Shown here piece by piece: positions 29,632 to 39,003 of a DNA stretch of 64,000 nucleotides. The stretch is from Chondrus crispus (Eukaryota > Rhodophyta > Florideophyceae > Gigartinales > Gigartinaceae). Under the pieces are notes generated by a model, which did no database searches, was not told the DNA's origin, and was given only the letters and a program-made list of their open reading frames with translations. The translations under genes and the position numbers were made by a program. The DNA lies in contig NW_005179121.1 of the NCBI RefSeq assembly GCF_000350225.1, forward strand, positions 86,347 to 150,346, written 5' to 3'. How positions within the stretch are numbered: the stretch's first letter is position 1; each line of letters opens with the position of its first letter.

Positions 29632-31589
29632 TTCTTCCTTGATGCGGTTGCAGAAGGGGTCGACGGCTTGCTCGGGAATGAGCTCCTCCGGAGTGACAGC
29701 TTGGAATTGATGGAGGCGATCAGGGGCGGCCCCCCCTCAAGAGCGAGGATGTCGTCTAGAGCGACAGAATTGTCCTCGTCCTCCACTGTTCCCTCGGCCA
29801 GTTCGGCCATAAAGCATGGGATTTCGTCGTCCATTTCGTCGACGGTTTCTCCTGCAGTCCGTAATCTTGACAGGGCATGAGCTTGGCTGTTCGCCTTGCC
29901 CTTCTTGTACTTGATTTCGAAATCAAATTCTGAGAGGCGGAGCCTCCATCGGATTAATCTCCCGCTGGGGTCGGTTACGTTCATCAACCACCTCAATGAG
30001 GCATGGTCGGTATGCACAATGAAGTGCTCGCCATATAGATATGGTCTTAAAGTCTGTACGGCCCAAATTACCGCTAGACATTCTTTTTCTGATACAGAAT
30101 AGTTTCTCTCGGCTGCGGCTAACGTTCTTGAAAAGAACCCGATGGGTTTACGTTGCGCATCCGGATGCGTTTGAAATAATGCAGCGCCGATTTGATAGTC
30201 GCTTGCATCGGTGTCTACCGAGTATGGTAGGTCCTTCTTCGGCAGCGCCAACACCGGTGGCGCCAAGATAGCCTCTTTGAGCTTATGAAAAGCTTTTTCG
30301 CATGGTTCGTCGAATCCTTCCAACTGGACCGGTTGTCCTTTCTTCAGTAGTTGGTTTAGAGGATCCGCAATTTTCGCATAATGCGGAACGAATCTGCGGT
30401 AGACATTACAAAGTCCCAAGAAGCTCCTGAGCTGGGTCTGCGTTTGAGGGTACCTCACTTGTTCCAATGCGGCGGTTCGCGCGCCGTCAACTTCCAATGT
30501 ACCTGGCCGAACGACATGGCCCAGGTACTTGATCTTTTCGACGAAAAATTCGCACTTGCGAAGCTTGAGCTTCACACCTGCCTTTTCCAATACAGACAGT
30601 ATTTCGTCAACGTGGACGACGTGCTCCTCCCAGGATTTGCTGAAGATGATGATATCATCTAGATATACCAGACAGCATTTCCAGCGGAACGGGGAGAGCA
30701 GGATATCCATGGCTCTCTGAAACGTCGCTGGCGCATTGGTAAGCCCGAATGGTATTCTTGAGAAGCGATATAGACCTGAGTGACACGAAAAAGCTGTCTT
30801 GTCGCGGTCTGCTTCCGGAATAGGCATCTGCCAATACCCTGAAATCGCGTCCAACGCGGAAAAGACCTTGGCGTCTCCCAACGAGTCCAGACACTCATCC
30901 ATGCGCGACAAAGGGTACGTGTCCTTCACCGTTACCGCGGTTAACGGGCGGTAGTCTACGCAAAAGCGCATCGATCCATCCGGCTTGGGCACTAATAAAA
31001 CGGGCGACGCCCATTCTGACTGCGCCGGCTCGATGACTCCTGCTTCTAACATCTTCTGTACTTCTGCGTCCTCGACCTCCCGAGCCTTTGGACCGGCTCG
31101 GTAGGGAGCTTGTGCAATTGGCCTTGTATTCGGGGCCAGTTCAATCCGGTGGACCATGGTGTTGATCTCACCAAGGGTCCCATCCCACATGCGGGAATAA
31201 TTTTTTAACATCCGGCGGAGTCTTGCGCGCAGCCGGTCCGGCACGTGGCTCAGGTCGAGCTCCTCCACGTCCGCCGGGGGAGGCTCAATCCGCCGCTCCG
31301 GCTTCGTAGTTGCCGTCGCGGAGAGCCCTTCCTTCCGTTCTCCTTGCTGGTCCTCGCGATCTTGTTCCGACGGTTCGCATCTTCTCTCGCCCGTAGGCGG
31401 CGGGGTGGAATTTCGTAAATTTTTCCTCATCCCTTCCTTGAATTCCAAGTACCTCACCAATGGTGGTATTGCTCTCGAATACGGCCCTCGGGTGCGGTAG
31501 TAGTTCTGCCACCACTTGGCCTTTTTGAACCCTGACAGGGTAATTCCTAAAATTCGCAACAAGCAATCTAAAAGGTTTGTCAGGCTCAA
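29613..31589 (-). CDS. Element D reverse transcriptase-RNase H
   Basis: A 658-codon frame; real homology begins near codon 50, upstream of which it overlaps the protease frame. RT includes SEWASPVLLVPK, the FCVDYR motif and the YLDD box ([13 protein letters not shown]). RNase H follows with SVDTDASDYQIG and HTDHASLRWLM. It would synthesise cDNA and remove the RNA strand. It is close to identical to element E over this part (47977 to 46500), far closer than the two gag genes are. Frameshifts at about 31400-31430 and about 29700 detach it from protease and integrase. Confidence 0.93.
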   Translation of the reverse strand: MSLTNLLDCLLRILGITLSGFKKAKWWQNYYRTRGPYSRAIPPLVRYLEFKEGMRKNLRNSTPPPTGERRCEPSEQDREDQQGERKEGLSATATTKPERRIEPPPADVEELDLSHVPDRLRARLRRMLKNYSRMWDGTLGEINTMVHRIELAPNTRPIAQAPYRAGPKAREVEDAEVQKMLEAGVIEPAQSEWASPVLLVPKPDGSMRFCVDYRPLTAVTVKDTYPLSRMDECLDSLGDAKVFSALDAISGYWQMPIPEADRDKTAFSCHSGLYRFSRIPFGLTNAPATFQRAMDILLSPFRWKCCLVYLDDIIIFSKSWEEHVVHVDEILSVLEKAGVKLKLRKCEFFVEKIKYLGHVVRPGTLEVDGARTAALEQVRYPQTQTQLRSFLGLCNVYRRFVPHYAKIADPLNQLLKKGQPVQLEGFDEPCEKAFHKLKEAILAPPVLALPKKDLPYSVDTDASDYQIGAALFQTHPDAQRKPIGFFSRTLAAAERNYSVSEKECLAVIWAVQTLRPYLYGEHFIVHTDHASLRWLMNVTDPSGRLIRWRLRLSEFDFEIKYKKGKANSQAHALSRLRTAGETVDEMDDEIPCFMAELAEGTVEDEDNSVALDDILALEGGPPLIASINSKLSLRRSSFPSKPSTPSATASRKKWTPER

Positions 31590-32670
31590 CTTGGACTACA
31601 CCGTTGGTGCTTACCAGTCCGTGCTTGTCGTATAGGGGTGCGTAGGGTTGAACGACGACCAAACCAGTCCTCTTCGAGGTGCATTCGACCATGCGTTGCG
31701 TCCCTGGCCCAATGGTCGTGTCTCTTGCCACCTTCACCCTGGGGGAAACTCGCTCCCCTTTTGCATCGGTCTCGCCCTCTCCGGGAACCAAATGCTTCTT
31801 CGATCTTCTCGCCGGGAATTGCCGTACGATCAGAACCTCCGAGAAGTCCGCCAACTCAACTGTCCTCTTTCGTGGGTAGATTGCCTCCACGAACCTGTCG
31901 CAATAATCCGCTCCTAGTATTAGGGGGACTGCGAGTTTTTCACAAACTATAAATTCAACTGAAGCCACGAAACGTCCAAGTCTCACAGGCATTCTGAGTT
32001 TACCTAGAGTTCGGAGTGGCCTGTTGTTTGCATCGCCGATGTCTTGGGTCGGTCCGAAGGACACAAGAGTTTCCATCCCTGCGGGAAGCTCGGATCTCCG
32101 GATGAGATTAGGTCCCGCGCCGGTGTCCAACACGGACAGTACACGGCTCATCAATCCGACCGTCGGTCCAATGTCCGCGAAGACTTTGTAGTTTTTCCTT
32201 GCAAGGACGAAAATCTTCTCGGGACATTCCCCGCGTTTGACCCTGTACCAGGGGCGTCGGACTTGCTCCAGCGGATCGTCCTTGCCTCTTCGCAGAATCT
32301 TCTTGACCCCAATGGGTCCTTTCGGGTTATCGATGATTCCAACTGTCTCCTCGTCGTCGACTGCCTCCTTCGCTAAAAGCGGGGAACGGAACTGGGTCCC
32401 GGACACGGTTCGCCGGACACATGTCTCTCCTTTCGAATTTTTTTTGAGATTCCCCCCCTTAGTTTTCCTGTCGCTGCGGATTTCTTCTCCAATCCGACGA
32501 CGGCCCGCGGCCAGCCTTCCTGATGTCCGGTTCGAACCTTCGGCAGAGGCACTCGGTGTGCTCGCCGCCTGTGATTCGAACCACTGTTTTACCTTCAGGT
32601 AACTTGTCGACGGAATTCCCAACCTCTCCATCGGGGAGAGCATCTCGTAGTTCTTCAGAACTCGGTGCAT
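31285..32670 (-). CDS. Element D gag end and aspartic protease
   Basis: A 461-codon frame. The start (MHRVLKNYE) continues gag just after the zinc knuckle, as shown by element E where both are in one frame, so a frameshift sits at about 32674. The protease active site SVLDTGAGPNL is canonical, followed by a flap-like segment and the retropepsin C-terminal motif LILGADY. The last part (KGQVVAELLPHPRAV) leads towards RT but shifts frame at about 31400. The enzyme would process the polyprotein. Confidence 0.9.
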   Translation of the reverse strand: MHRVLKNYEMLSPMERLGIPSTSYLKVKQWFESQAASTPSASAEGSNRTSGRLAAGRRRIGEEIRSDRKTKGGNLKKNSKGETCVRRTVSGTQFRSPLLAKEAVDDEETVGIIDNPKGPIGVKKILRRGKDDPLEQVRRPWYRVKRGECPEKIFVLARKNYKVFADIGPTVGLMSRVLSVLDTGAGPNLIRRSELPAGMETLVSFGPTQDIGDANNRPLRTLGKLRMPVRLGRFVASVEFIVCEKLAVPLILGADYCDRFVEAIYPRKRTVELADFSEVLIVRQFPARRSKKHLVPGEGETDAKGERVSPRVKVARDTTIGPGTQRMVECTSKRTGLVVVQPYAPLYDKHGLVSTNGVVQVEPDKPFRLLVANFRNYPVRVQKGQVVAELLPHPRAVFESNTTIGEVLGIQGRDEEKFTKFHPAAYGREKMRTVGTRSRGPARRTEGRALRDGNYEAGAAD

Positions 32671-32673
32671 CTC

Positions 32674-34743
32674 TCAGAACGAGAACCAGCACGTAGGCGC
32701 TCCGTGTCCCTTCTCGTAGCAATGGTAGCATACGAGGCCATGCTTCTTCTGAGGGTACGGCAACCTTGGCGGTCCTCGGGCCGTCGGCCGGCCCGTCCAG
32801 CCCGGTCTTCTGAAGGCCGTACCCTTGTCTTCCATTGGAATTCTTGGCGCGGGCGTGTTTCCGCGCCCTCGAAACGCCAACACAGGTTCCGCGGCCTCTG
32901 TATACGAGCCCGTCGTATACGTGGGCGTCCGTAGCGTGTACATCCCACTAGCCCCGTGATCCTCGTCTCCATACCCTTCGGAGGGGTCATAAAAATCGCC
33001 CTCGGCAACCAGCGCTCCTGCGTATCCATTTTCTTCCTGTTCAACAGTACTAGGTCCTCTGGAAGCAGAAAGCGAATTGGCCAAGTGGACCGCGCCGCGG
33101 GTTTTTCGCGTGGGGTGCGGAGGCTTCTGCTTCCCCCCCGTCCTTAGCGTCGCTGGCGCTTGGATGGTGACTCTTCTAGTCTTCCTGTCCTTGGCGCGGC
33201 CCGCCGAGCCATGTGCCTTCGCGTAATTAACTAGTCTCAAAAACAAAACCTCCCGATTGTCTTGTCGGTATTGAGATACCATCGGCTTGATACTCGAATC
33301 GGGTCCTTCAATAAACATCGTCATTTGTTCTTCCATCGAATATACGTTTCCACATCGGTTGCTTGCGTCCGTCAGACGGATATAAAATTCCATCTCGTCT
33401 TCAGACGGTAGCTGCTGTACTTCCCGTAGAGCGAGTACGGCTTGGCGGATTGCCTCATCGGTGGCGAAGCTTCGCAATAGCCACTGTACGGCCTCCGGCC
33501 AGACGGATATTTTCCCATGGTGGGACCCCGCCGTTTGTGACACCGAAGTGTACTGCCTCAAGGCGATTCCGCTGAGGAACTCCGGTAGCAAGCGGATCGC
33601 TTGGCTTTCGTTCATCTGCTGGGTGTCGAATTCTTGGACTATCTTAGCTAAAAAATCTATAACCAATACGCCATCGTCTCCTGTGAACGTATTGTCTCTC
33701 TTCACCTTTGGTGGTATGTCTCTTGTGATCTTTCGCACGGCGGTCCGCCGCTTGCCCGACAAACGTGTCTGCAGGTTCCGCAGGCGGTAGGTCCTGTACG
33801 AAAGCAACTTCTTGAAGAGGTGGTTGGTCGGATTTAATTCCTCCAACTCTTCCCATCGCGGTCCGCGCCGCGTCGCGATGTCTTCTGGCTCCGCTTCTTG
33901 ATCTCTCCGCGAGGCGGACGAAGTGACTCCTCCTCGTTTGGAGCTCTTCTTATTCGACGAAATTCCATTTCCGTCTGTCGATCTTCGGTCGGATTTTCTT
34001 GAATGGTTCGACGAGCCGTCGTCACCATTTTCCTCTGAAACATTCGACTCCGAATTTGAGTCGCAATTTTCGCGGTCGTCACTACAGTGACTTTTCTTCT
34101 TCTTTCGCCCTTTGGCCGACTTGGGGCTCTTCCACTTGGAATCCCGGGTCCGGACTGACTTGTCCCTCTTCGTTGGACTGTCGATTTCTTCTCCGTCGGA
34201 GAGCGATCCGGCGTCCAAACTTGGTTCGGCCCGGCCCGCAGCTTGCTCAAGGTCCTTGAGTCGCCGCGAAGCGCGGTAGAACCGGTCGTCGATGCTGTCC
34301 ATTGTCTTGGCCAGCGTTTCCAGGGCCTGATTTGCGTCTCGCCGCGCTTCTTTCGCGGCGAGCTTTAGCGAATCCAGCACTTCCGGATCTCGGCCCGGGG
34401 ACGCATCGGTACCTAAATTCTCAACGAGAACCACAAGGGCTGTCAGTTCTTCAAGCGCAGCGTGGAACTCGGATTTTAGCAACTCCTGTTGCTTCTGAAA
34501 AATGCCCAGAAGTTCGTCGAGCTTGTTCTTCCTCTCCTGACGAATCTCCTCGCTCAATTTTTCAAACTTCTCTTCCAGGCCGTTTTTCTCAACGGCCGTC
34601 CCCGAAGGGGACGCTTCTGCAACTGGACCAGTAGCCGAATTTCCTTGGCTACGTGTACGAGGTCCTCGCGGAATCCTCGACTCTTGAGCTGATCCAGCCC
34701 CTCTGACCCCAGGACCGACGTCCTTGGGTTGGTTTGATGCCAT
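32674..34743 (-). CDS. Element D gag
   Basis: A 689-codon frame starting MASNQPKDVG about 70 bases from the primer binding site. Parts: short disordered N-terminus with IPRGPRTRSQ (shared with E), a coiled-coil region (LEEKFEKLSEEIRQERKNK), a Lys/Ser/Asp-rich acidic-basic linker, the gag core (YRTYRLRNLQT; FTGDDGVLVIDFLAKIVQEFD), and a zinc knuckle CYHCYEKGHGAPTC (CX2CX4HX4C) at the end. It packages element RNA. Compared with E the linker is diverged but short blocks are nearly base-identical. The stop soon after the knuckle comes from a frameshift relative to E. Confidence 0.93.
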   Translation of the reverse strand: MASNQPKDVGPGVRGAGSAQESRIPRGPRTRSQGNSATGPVAEASPSGTAVEKNGLEEKFEKLSEEIRQERKNKLDELLGIFQKQQELLKSEFHAALEELTALVVLVENLGTDASPGRDPEVLDSLKLAAKEARRDANQALETLAKTMDSIDDRFYRASRRLKDLEQAAGRAEPSLDAGSLSDGEEIDSPTKRDKSVRTRDSKWKSPKSAKGRKKKKSHCSDDRENCDSNSESNVSEENGDDGSSNHSRKSDRRSTDGNGISSNKKSSKRGGVTSSASRRDQEAEPEDIATRRGPRWEELEELNPTNHLFKKLLSYRTYRLRNLQTRLSGKRRTAVRKITRDIPPKVKRDNTFTGDDGVLVIDFLAKIVQEFDTQQMNESQAIRLLPEFLSGIALRQYTSVSQTAGSHHGKISVWPEAVQWLLRSFATDEAIRQAVLALREVQQLPSEDEMEFYIRLTDASNRCGNVYSMEEQMTMFIEGPDSSIKPMVSQYRQDNREVLFLRLVNYAKAHGSAGRAKDRKTRRVTIQAPATLRTGGKQKPPHPTRKTRGAVHLANSLSASRGPSTVEQEENGYAGALVAEGDFYDPSEGYGDEDHGASGMYTLRTPTYTTGSYTEAAEPVLAFRGRGNTPAPRIPMEDKGTAFRRPGWTGRPTARGPPRLPYPQKKHGLVCYHCYEKGHGAPTCWFSF

Positions 34744-34814
34744 GGTCCGCTCTTAATAAACGAGACCTATCGAACTAATTTACCTATTTCCGACTTCTGT
34801 GCGTAGTTTCCAGA

Positions 34815-34832
34815 TTCTAGGTCGGGAGACCA
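34815..34832 (-). other. Element D primer binding site
   Basis: The complement reads TGGTCTCCCGACCTAGAA, four bases from the 5' LTR end. Confidence 0.9.
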
Positions 34833-34836
34833 CTTA

Positions 34837-35886
34837 TGTAGTGCAATGTGGCTGTCAGGCCGGAACCAGGGTCCAACGGTCCAGCGACAACACAACCAAC
34901 AAACAACAACCAACAAGAGTTGCCGACGGCACAGCCCTATGGAGTGTCCAATTCTCCCTTTCCCTTTAAGTGGGTTTGCGGCCCACAGTAGCTCAAGTCC
35001 CTGACAGGGGGGCAAAAGGAAGAGGCCCGCCCCGGGACGAATGGTGGTAGAGTCTTGTACAGGCAGTTGCTCGGCGAGTTCGGGCGGTAATTAAGAAGCC
35101 GGGCCCGATGGGTCGTAAATCCAATGCTCGCGAAGCGCCTGTTACACCTTGTACCCTTGATAAGGTCTTCGACGGGGGCGTCGCAACGCAGCCCGTCGGG
35201 AACTAGCAAACACGTAGCAGCGCTACACCTCCGTACTGCCCGATGGCAAAGTACCGACACCGGAACGGTCGCAACCTGTATCCGATGGAAACAACACTGT
35301 CCTGTATACACAACAGGACCTTCGAGGGAAACGTCGTTGCAACAGCCTCCGTCGGTGAACGTAAACAAGTAGCAGCGCTACACCCACGTGTCGCCTGATG
35401 GCCAAGACACCTACACCGGTCCGGTTGCAACCAAAGCCGAGGGCACCAACACAAGATAAGGGAATAGAAATAGAGATAGAAATAGAAAAGGATAGGTGAA
35501 ATAAAGGAAAAGGAAAAAGAAAAGGGAACCCCCGAGTGCAAAGGATAACGTAATCTGTGGTAAAAGGGAGCGTCTTGGGAAAGACGGACTTCGACCAAGG
35601 CGATATTCAACTCTGGCAACTCGGGTTACCTTTACTGACTTAGTGGTCAGAGGGCTAAAGTATATATCGCCCCACCGGAGCCACTACAGTAGCTCGCGGC
35701 GCTAGATTCTAGATCTAATCTAATGTCAGCAAAATTAATGCCAACTAGTTAACTAAATAAAATAAAATAATTAGAAATTAAAGCTGTGGAATTATTCACA
35801 CGTGTGTCCCCCAACCCGGACTACTTTTCATATCCAAATATTTTCCTTTCTTTTCACCCCCTTTTTCAGATGCGTATTGCACTACA
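34837..35886 (-). repeat. Element D 5' LTR (1050 bp)
   Basis: From TGTAGTGCAATG to TTGCACTACA, a 10-base inverted end repeat. It pairs with 24069-25116. A TATATA box at 35661-35666 lies about 220 bases from the transcriptional start end of the LTR. Confidence 0.93.
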
Positions 35887-36321
35887 CTCGGCGGTCAGGT
35901 CAGTTGAACTATCGGGGATAAGGCTCTCGCAAAGGACGAGTCGAGATTAGATCGTATCGACGTGAGCTCGGAGGCTCTCAAGTCCTTGCGTGAAAGATTG
36001 GTATAGACCCAACATTAGGTCACGGAGATTGTCTCGGTAATGCTAGTAGACATCATCGTAGACATCGCTACGGAGCGCTTCCCGTATATCCTCGAGGTTT
36101 CGAAGCATCCTCTCGTACGAATCCATGTCGGGAGCACCTTAAGTTGGGCGAAAGTCGGGAGCATGTTCAACGATCCCGCTCGGTTCAACCGGCGGTGGGA
36201 TCGGAGCGGACGGTTCCGCGGCTTCGAAACTAGCGAGGGAACGATGAGGCGAACTCATATCGACGAGGCGACGGTTGCCAACGATATTGCTTTGCGCAGC
36301 AAAAGTAGCGTGCGCTCACAC
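35887..36321 (-). pseudogene. Element B fragment 3: gag N-terminus
   Basis: The complement encodes the N-terminal helical region of gag related to elements C and G: YERMLRNLEDIREALRSDV aligns with C FDRIADYIEEVRTSLRIDV, and GLESLRAHVDTI with SLENLRALVDQL. Several stops interrupt it. It lies between the B primer binding site (36322) and element D's 5' LTR. The protein continues beyond D at 24068. This shows that B is one element cut by D. Confidence 0.85.
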
Positions 36322-36339
36322 TTCTAGGTCGGGAGACCA
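36322..36339 (-). other. Element B primer binding site
   Basis: The complement reads TGGTCTCCCGACCTAGAA, one base from the LTR as in C and G. It also forms one arm of a perfect 28-base palindrome (36331-36358). Confidence 0.85.
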
Positions 36340-36340
36340 G

Positions 36341-36869
36341 TGTATACACTGGTCTCCCAAGCCGGTCGAGCGCGGCACATTCTACTATAGTAGAACGTGC
36401 CGCTCTCGACCGGCTTCGGGTAGCGGGAGCTGCGACACGTCGTACTGTAGTTCGAAGCGTGCGAGACGCGACGAGTGCCGTGCACACGTGTACTAAGAAC
36501 CACAAAACAAGACAGAAGGGAGTTCGGTAGCTGGTTGGTAGAGCTTTTGGTAGAGCGGTGTGGATTCGTCACAACGATGCCACGAAAGGCAGATCGACGT
36601 CCTCGACGTGGTAACTCGACGCCGAGCGGAGGCGACGTTGTCAAGGAGGACGAATCTGGGCGCTATGCGGAGCGCTCGTCGTGCATTACCCCCGCGGTGG
36701 GTACTTCTCGTTGTACTCGATGTACCGAAGGAAAGGCAAATCGTAGTCAGGCGAAAGACTTAGGCACAAAACCAACGGACAAAGGGGTCGGCCCTCGAGA
36801 TGATGCCACTGCGTTGATCGATGATGCCCTCGAGTCCTTCCCCTTCCCTACTTTATTATATCTACTACA
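36341..36869 (-). repeat. Element B 5' LTR (about 529 bp)
   Basis: On the minus strand it begins TGTAGTAGATATAATAAA (compare TGTAGTATAAC of C, with a TATA-like stretch) and ends in AGTGTATACA next to the primer binding site. No second copy is in the window, so the outer edge is an estimate. It contains two adjacent hairpins at its inner end (36331-36358, 36359-36416). The plus-strand frame at 36475-36873 lies inside it and is not taken as a gene. Confidence 0.65.
36359..36416. repeat. Long inverted repeat in element B LTR
   Basis: A 58-base near-perfect hairpin: arm AAGCCGGTCGAG, then GGCAC, TTCTACTA, centre, TAGTAGAA, GTGCC, CTCGACCGGCTT. It follows directly on the 28-base palindrome 36331-36358. 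Confidence 0.85.
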
Positions 36870-37782
36870 ATAGTCCCCGTTCTTACAGTGCCAGACTGTA
36901 ACGGTACGACTAACGGTCCTGCACTTGGGCGCCAGCGAGGTACGCCGGTATCATACATTAGACGGTATGATTCGAGTACAGTACGTAAACGGACGCTAAT
37001 TGCGCTGCCCAACTTACCGGGCGATAAGGTAATTACCTTTCGAATTGGGAATTAACCAATGCGGTCCTTGTCATACACCATCGGGTGTTCGAGTACAGTA
37101 TGTACACTAGTGGACACTTGGCGATATAACACAAGAAAGGCACAGTTACATTTTGTTCCACCACCAAACGTGCTATACGAGATTTGCCATGCGTGGAAAT
37201 ACCGCGATCTACTGCAAGAATTCGAGATATCCTAAGGTGGTGGATATTGCCTGATAAAGTAGCTGCACTTGAGAAAGGCTTAATGTACTGGTCAGCGGAA
37301 GAAAGGAACGGAAAATGTTGAGTGATAGGAAGGTCGTTTCAAACTAAGCACCGTATGCGAAGCGCAAGAAGATGTCTATGGCCTTCTTCCACTACTGCGA
37401 GTGTAATTCTGTTGTAGATTACGAGAAGGCATTCACCTCCATTTCTGAACTGAGAATGTTAAAGAAAAACTACGCGATATCTTGCCGTTATAGCAAAGAG
37501 AATGAGATACCAAAACTGTTTAAGTTCCGAGACGTGTGGAAGCAGTTCACGATAAATGTATTGAAGAAAAAGAAGGTTGAAGCAGCGCTGTTTATCGAGT
37601 AATACACGTAGGTAACTAGTTCAAACTTTACGAATATAAAATGCAGATCAAGAAGCAACCTCCGTCTAGATTTCTTCTTTGACACAGACGGTGAAGCACA
37701 TGAAGTTTCTCTCTTCTTACCCTCTTCTTTGGATTTTTCTCATGATCTCTACATTCATTTCGCTCGTTGCTTAGGATACGCT
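36870..37782. other. Flanking DNA between element B and element E
   Basis: This is outside the B LTR and left of the split minus-strand gene. It has an ordinary base composition, unlike the retroelements. One 76-codon plus frame (37372-37602) is described separately; otherwise I see no motif. Confidence 0.5.
37372..37602 (+). CDS. Small hypothetical ORF, 76 codons
   Basis: Begins MSMAFFHYCECN and ends in a Lys-rich helix (NVLKKKKVEAALFIE). No family is recognised. Its amino-acid mix (FKFRDVWKQF, ELRMLKKNYA) looks protein-like, and it lies in DNA that also holds a Ulp1-like protease on the other strand once element E is removed. It may be part of an old DNA transposon or of a host gene, or be chance. 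Confidence 0.3.
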   Translation: MSMAFFHYCECNSVVDYEKAFTSISELRMLKKNYAISCRYSKENEIPKLFKFRDVWKQFTINVLKKKKVEAALFIE

Positions 37783-37850
37783 TCAAAGCCTCTTGATGTT
37801 TCTCAATGTAGTTGGCCTTGGAATCTTTAGCCCTCGTGCTTTGTGCACTG
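37783..37850 (-). pseudogene. 3' piece of gene split by element E
   Basis: On the minus strand the frame of 52854-53258 continues across the CACTG target duplication into this piece (HKARGLKIPRPTTLRN) and stops at 37783-37785. The element E insertion separates the two pieces by 15 kb. Confidence 0.5.
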
Positions 37851-38897
37851 TGTAGTGCAATGTGCCTGGCAGGCCGCGAACGCAGTCCGACGGTTAAACA
37901 AAAAGAAGAAAAACAACAACAGCAACAACCACTGCCGATGGCACGCGCTACGGAGCGTTCGAGACTCCCTTTCCCCTTGTGTGGGCTTGCGGCCCACGGT
38001 AGCTCAACTCGGACGGGGGGGGGGTTAAGGAAAGATGTCCCGCCCAGAAGGATAATGGTGGTAGAGACTTGTGAAGACTTGAGCGCTCGACGAGTGCGGG
38101 TTGGGCTTGTCTACGAGGATGTAACCGCGGTTCGCTGGGTTGTAAGATTAATGCTCGACGAGCGTCTTCAGCACCTTGGGTATAATTCAAGTCTTCGACG
38201 GGGGCTTGTTCAGCACTACCCGACGGGATCGTAACCGTGTAGCAGCGCTACTACCGACGTGTTGCCCGATGGCTAAAAACACCCTCACCAGCGCGATCGC
38301 AATCGCGGTAGGTGGTACCAACTCTGTCTTATACAGTAAGACCTTCGACGGAGGCGTCGTTGCAATAGCCTTCCGACGGAACTTGAAACAGTAGCAGCGC
38401 TACACAACGTGTTGCCCGATGGCTAGAACACTTACACCGGATCGGTCGCAACCAACTACAGTGGAACCAACACAATTAAGGGAATTATAGAGGTAGAAGT
38501 AGAAAAGAATAGGGAAATAAAGGAAAAAGAAAAGGGGAACCCCCGAGCACAAAGGATAACGTAATCTGTGGTAAAAGGGAGCGTCTTGGGAAAGACGGAC
38601 TTCGACCAAGGCGATATTCAACTATGGCAACTCGGGTTACCTTTACTGACTTAGTGGTCAGAGGGCTAAGGTATATATCGCCCCGCCGGAGTCACTACAG
38701 TAGCTCGCGGCGCTAGATTCTAGATCTAATCTAGTGTCAGCAAAATTAATGCCAACTAATTAACTAAATAAAATAGAATAATTAGAAATTAAAACTGTGC
38801 AATTATTCACACGTGGGTCCCCCAACCCGGACTACTTTTCATATCCAAATATTTTCCTTTCTTTTCACCCCCCTTTCCAGGTGCGTATTGCACTACA
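37851..38897 (-). repeat. Element E 3' LTR (1047 bp)
   Basis: TGTAGTGCAATG to TTGCACTACA. It holds a run of 10 G near 38020 (one base or more shorter in the other LTR) and the tandem AGCAGCGCTAC module of this family. A pyrimidine tract with CAG at 38878-38880 precedes the end on the plus strand. Confidence 0.94.
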
Positions 38898-38908
38898 TAT
38901 CCCCCTTC
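38898..38908 (-). other. Element E polypurine tract
   Basis: The complement reads GAAGGGGGATA next to the 3' LTR, as in element D. Confidence 0.7.
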
Positions 38909-39003
38909 TGAGCGTCCTTGCACATCGGTTACACTCCTTGATCTCCGACTCCTTCTTCTCTTCTCGACCCCCTCCTTTTCCATTCCTGACTGACGGTCTC
39001 CGC

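Larger units (their letters stand above)
24069..35886 (-). mobile_element. Element D: Ty3/gypsy retrotransposon with antisense ORF
   Basis: LTRs at 24069-25116 and 34837-35886 differ at about two dozen positions by eye. The interior on the minus strand reads PBS, gag, protease, RT-RNase H, truncated integrase; a homologous antisense ORF lies on the plus strand beside the 3' LTR. Flanks are CTGGG (24064-24068) and CTCGG (35887-35891), a 4 of 5 match consistent with a decayed target duplication, and both flanks are gag sequence of element B. The integrase C-terminus and chromodomain seen in E are missing. Confidence 0.93.

Noticed and set aside
36475-36873. 132-codon plus ORF
   Set aside because: Falls inside the inferred LTR of element B.
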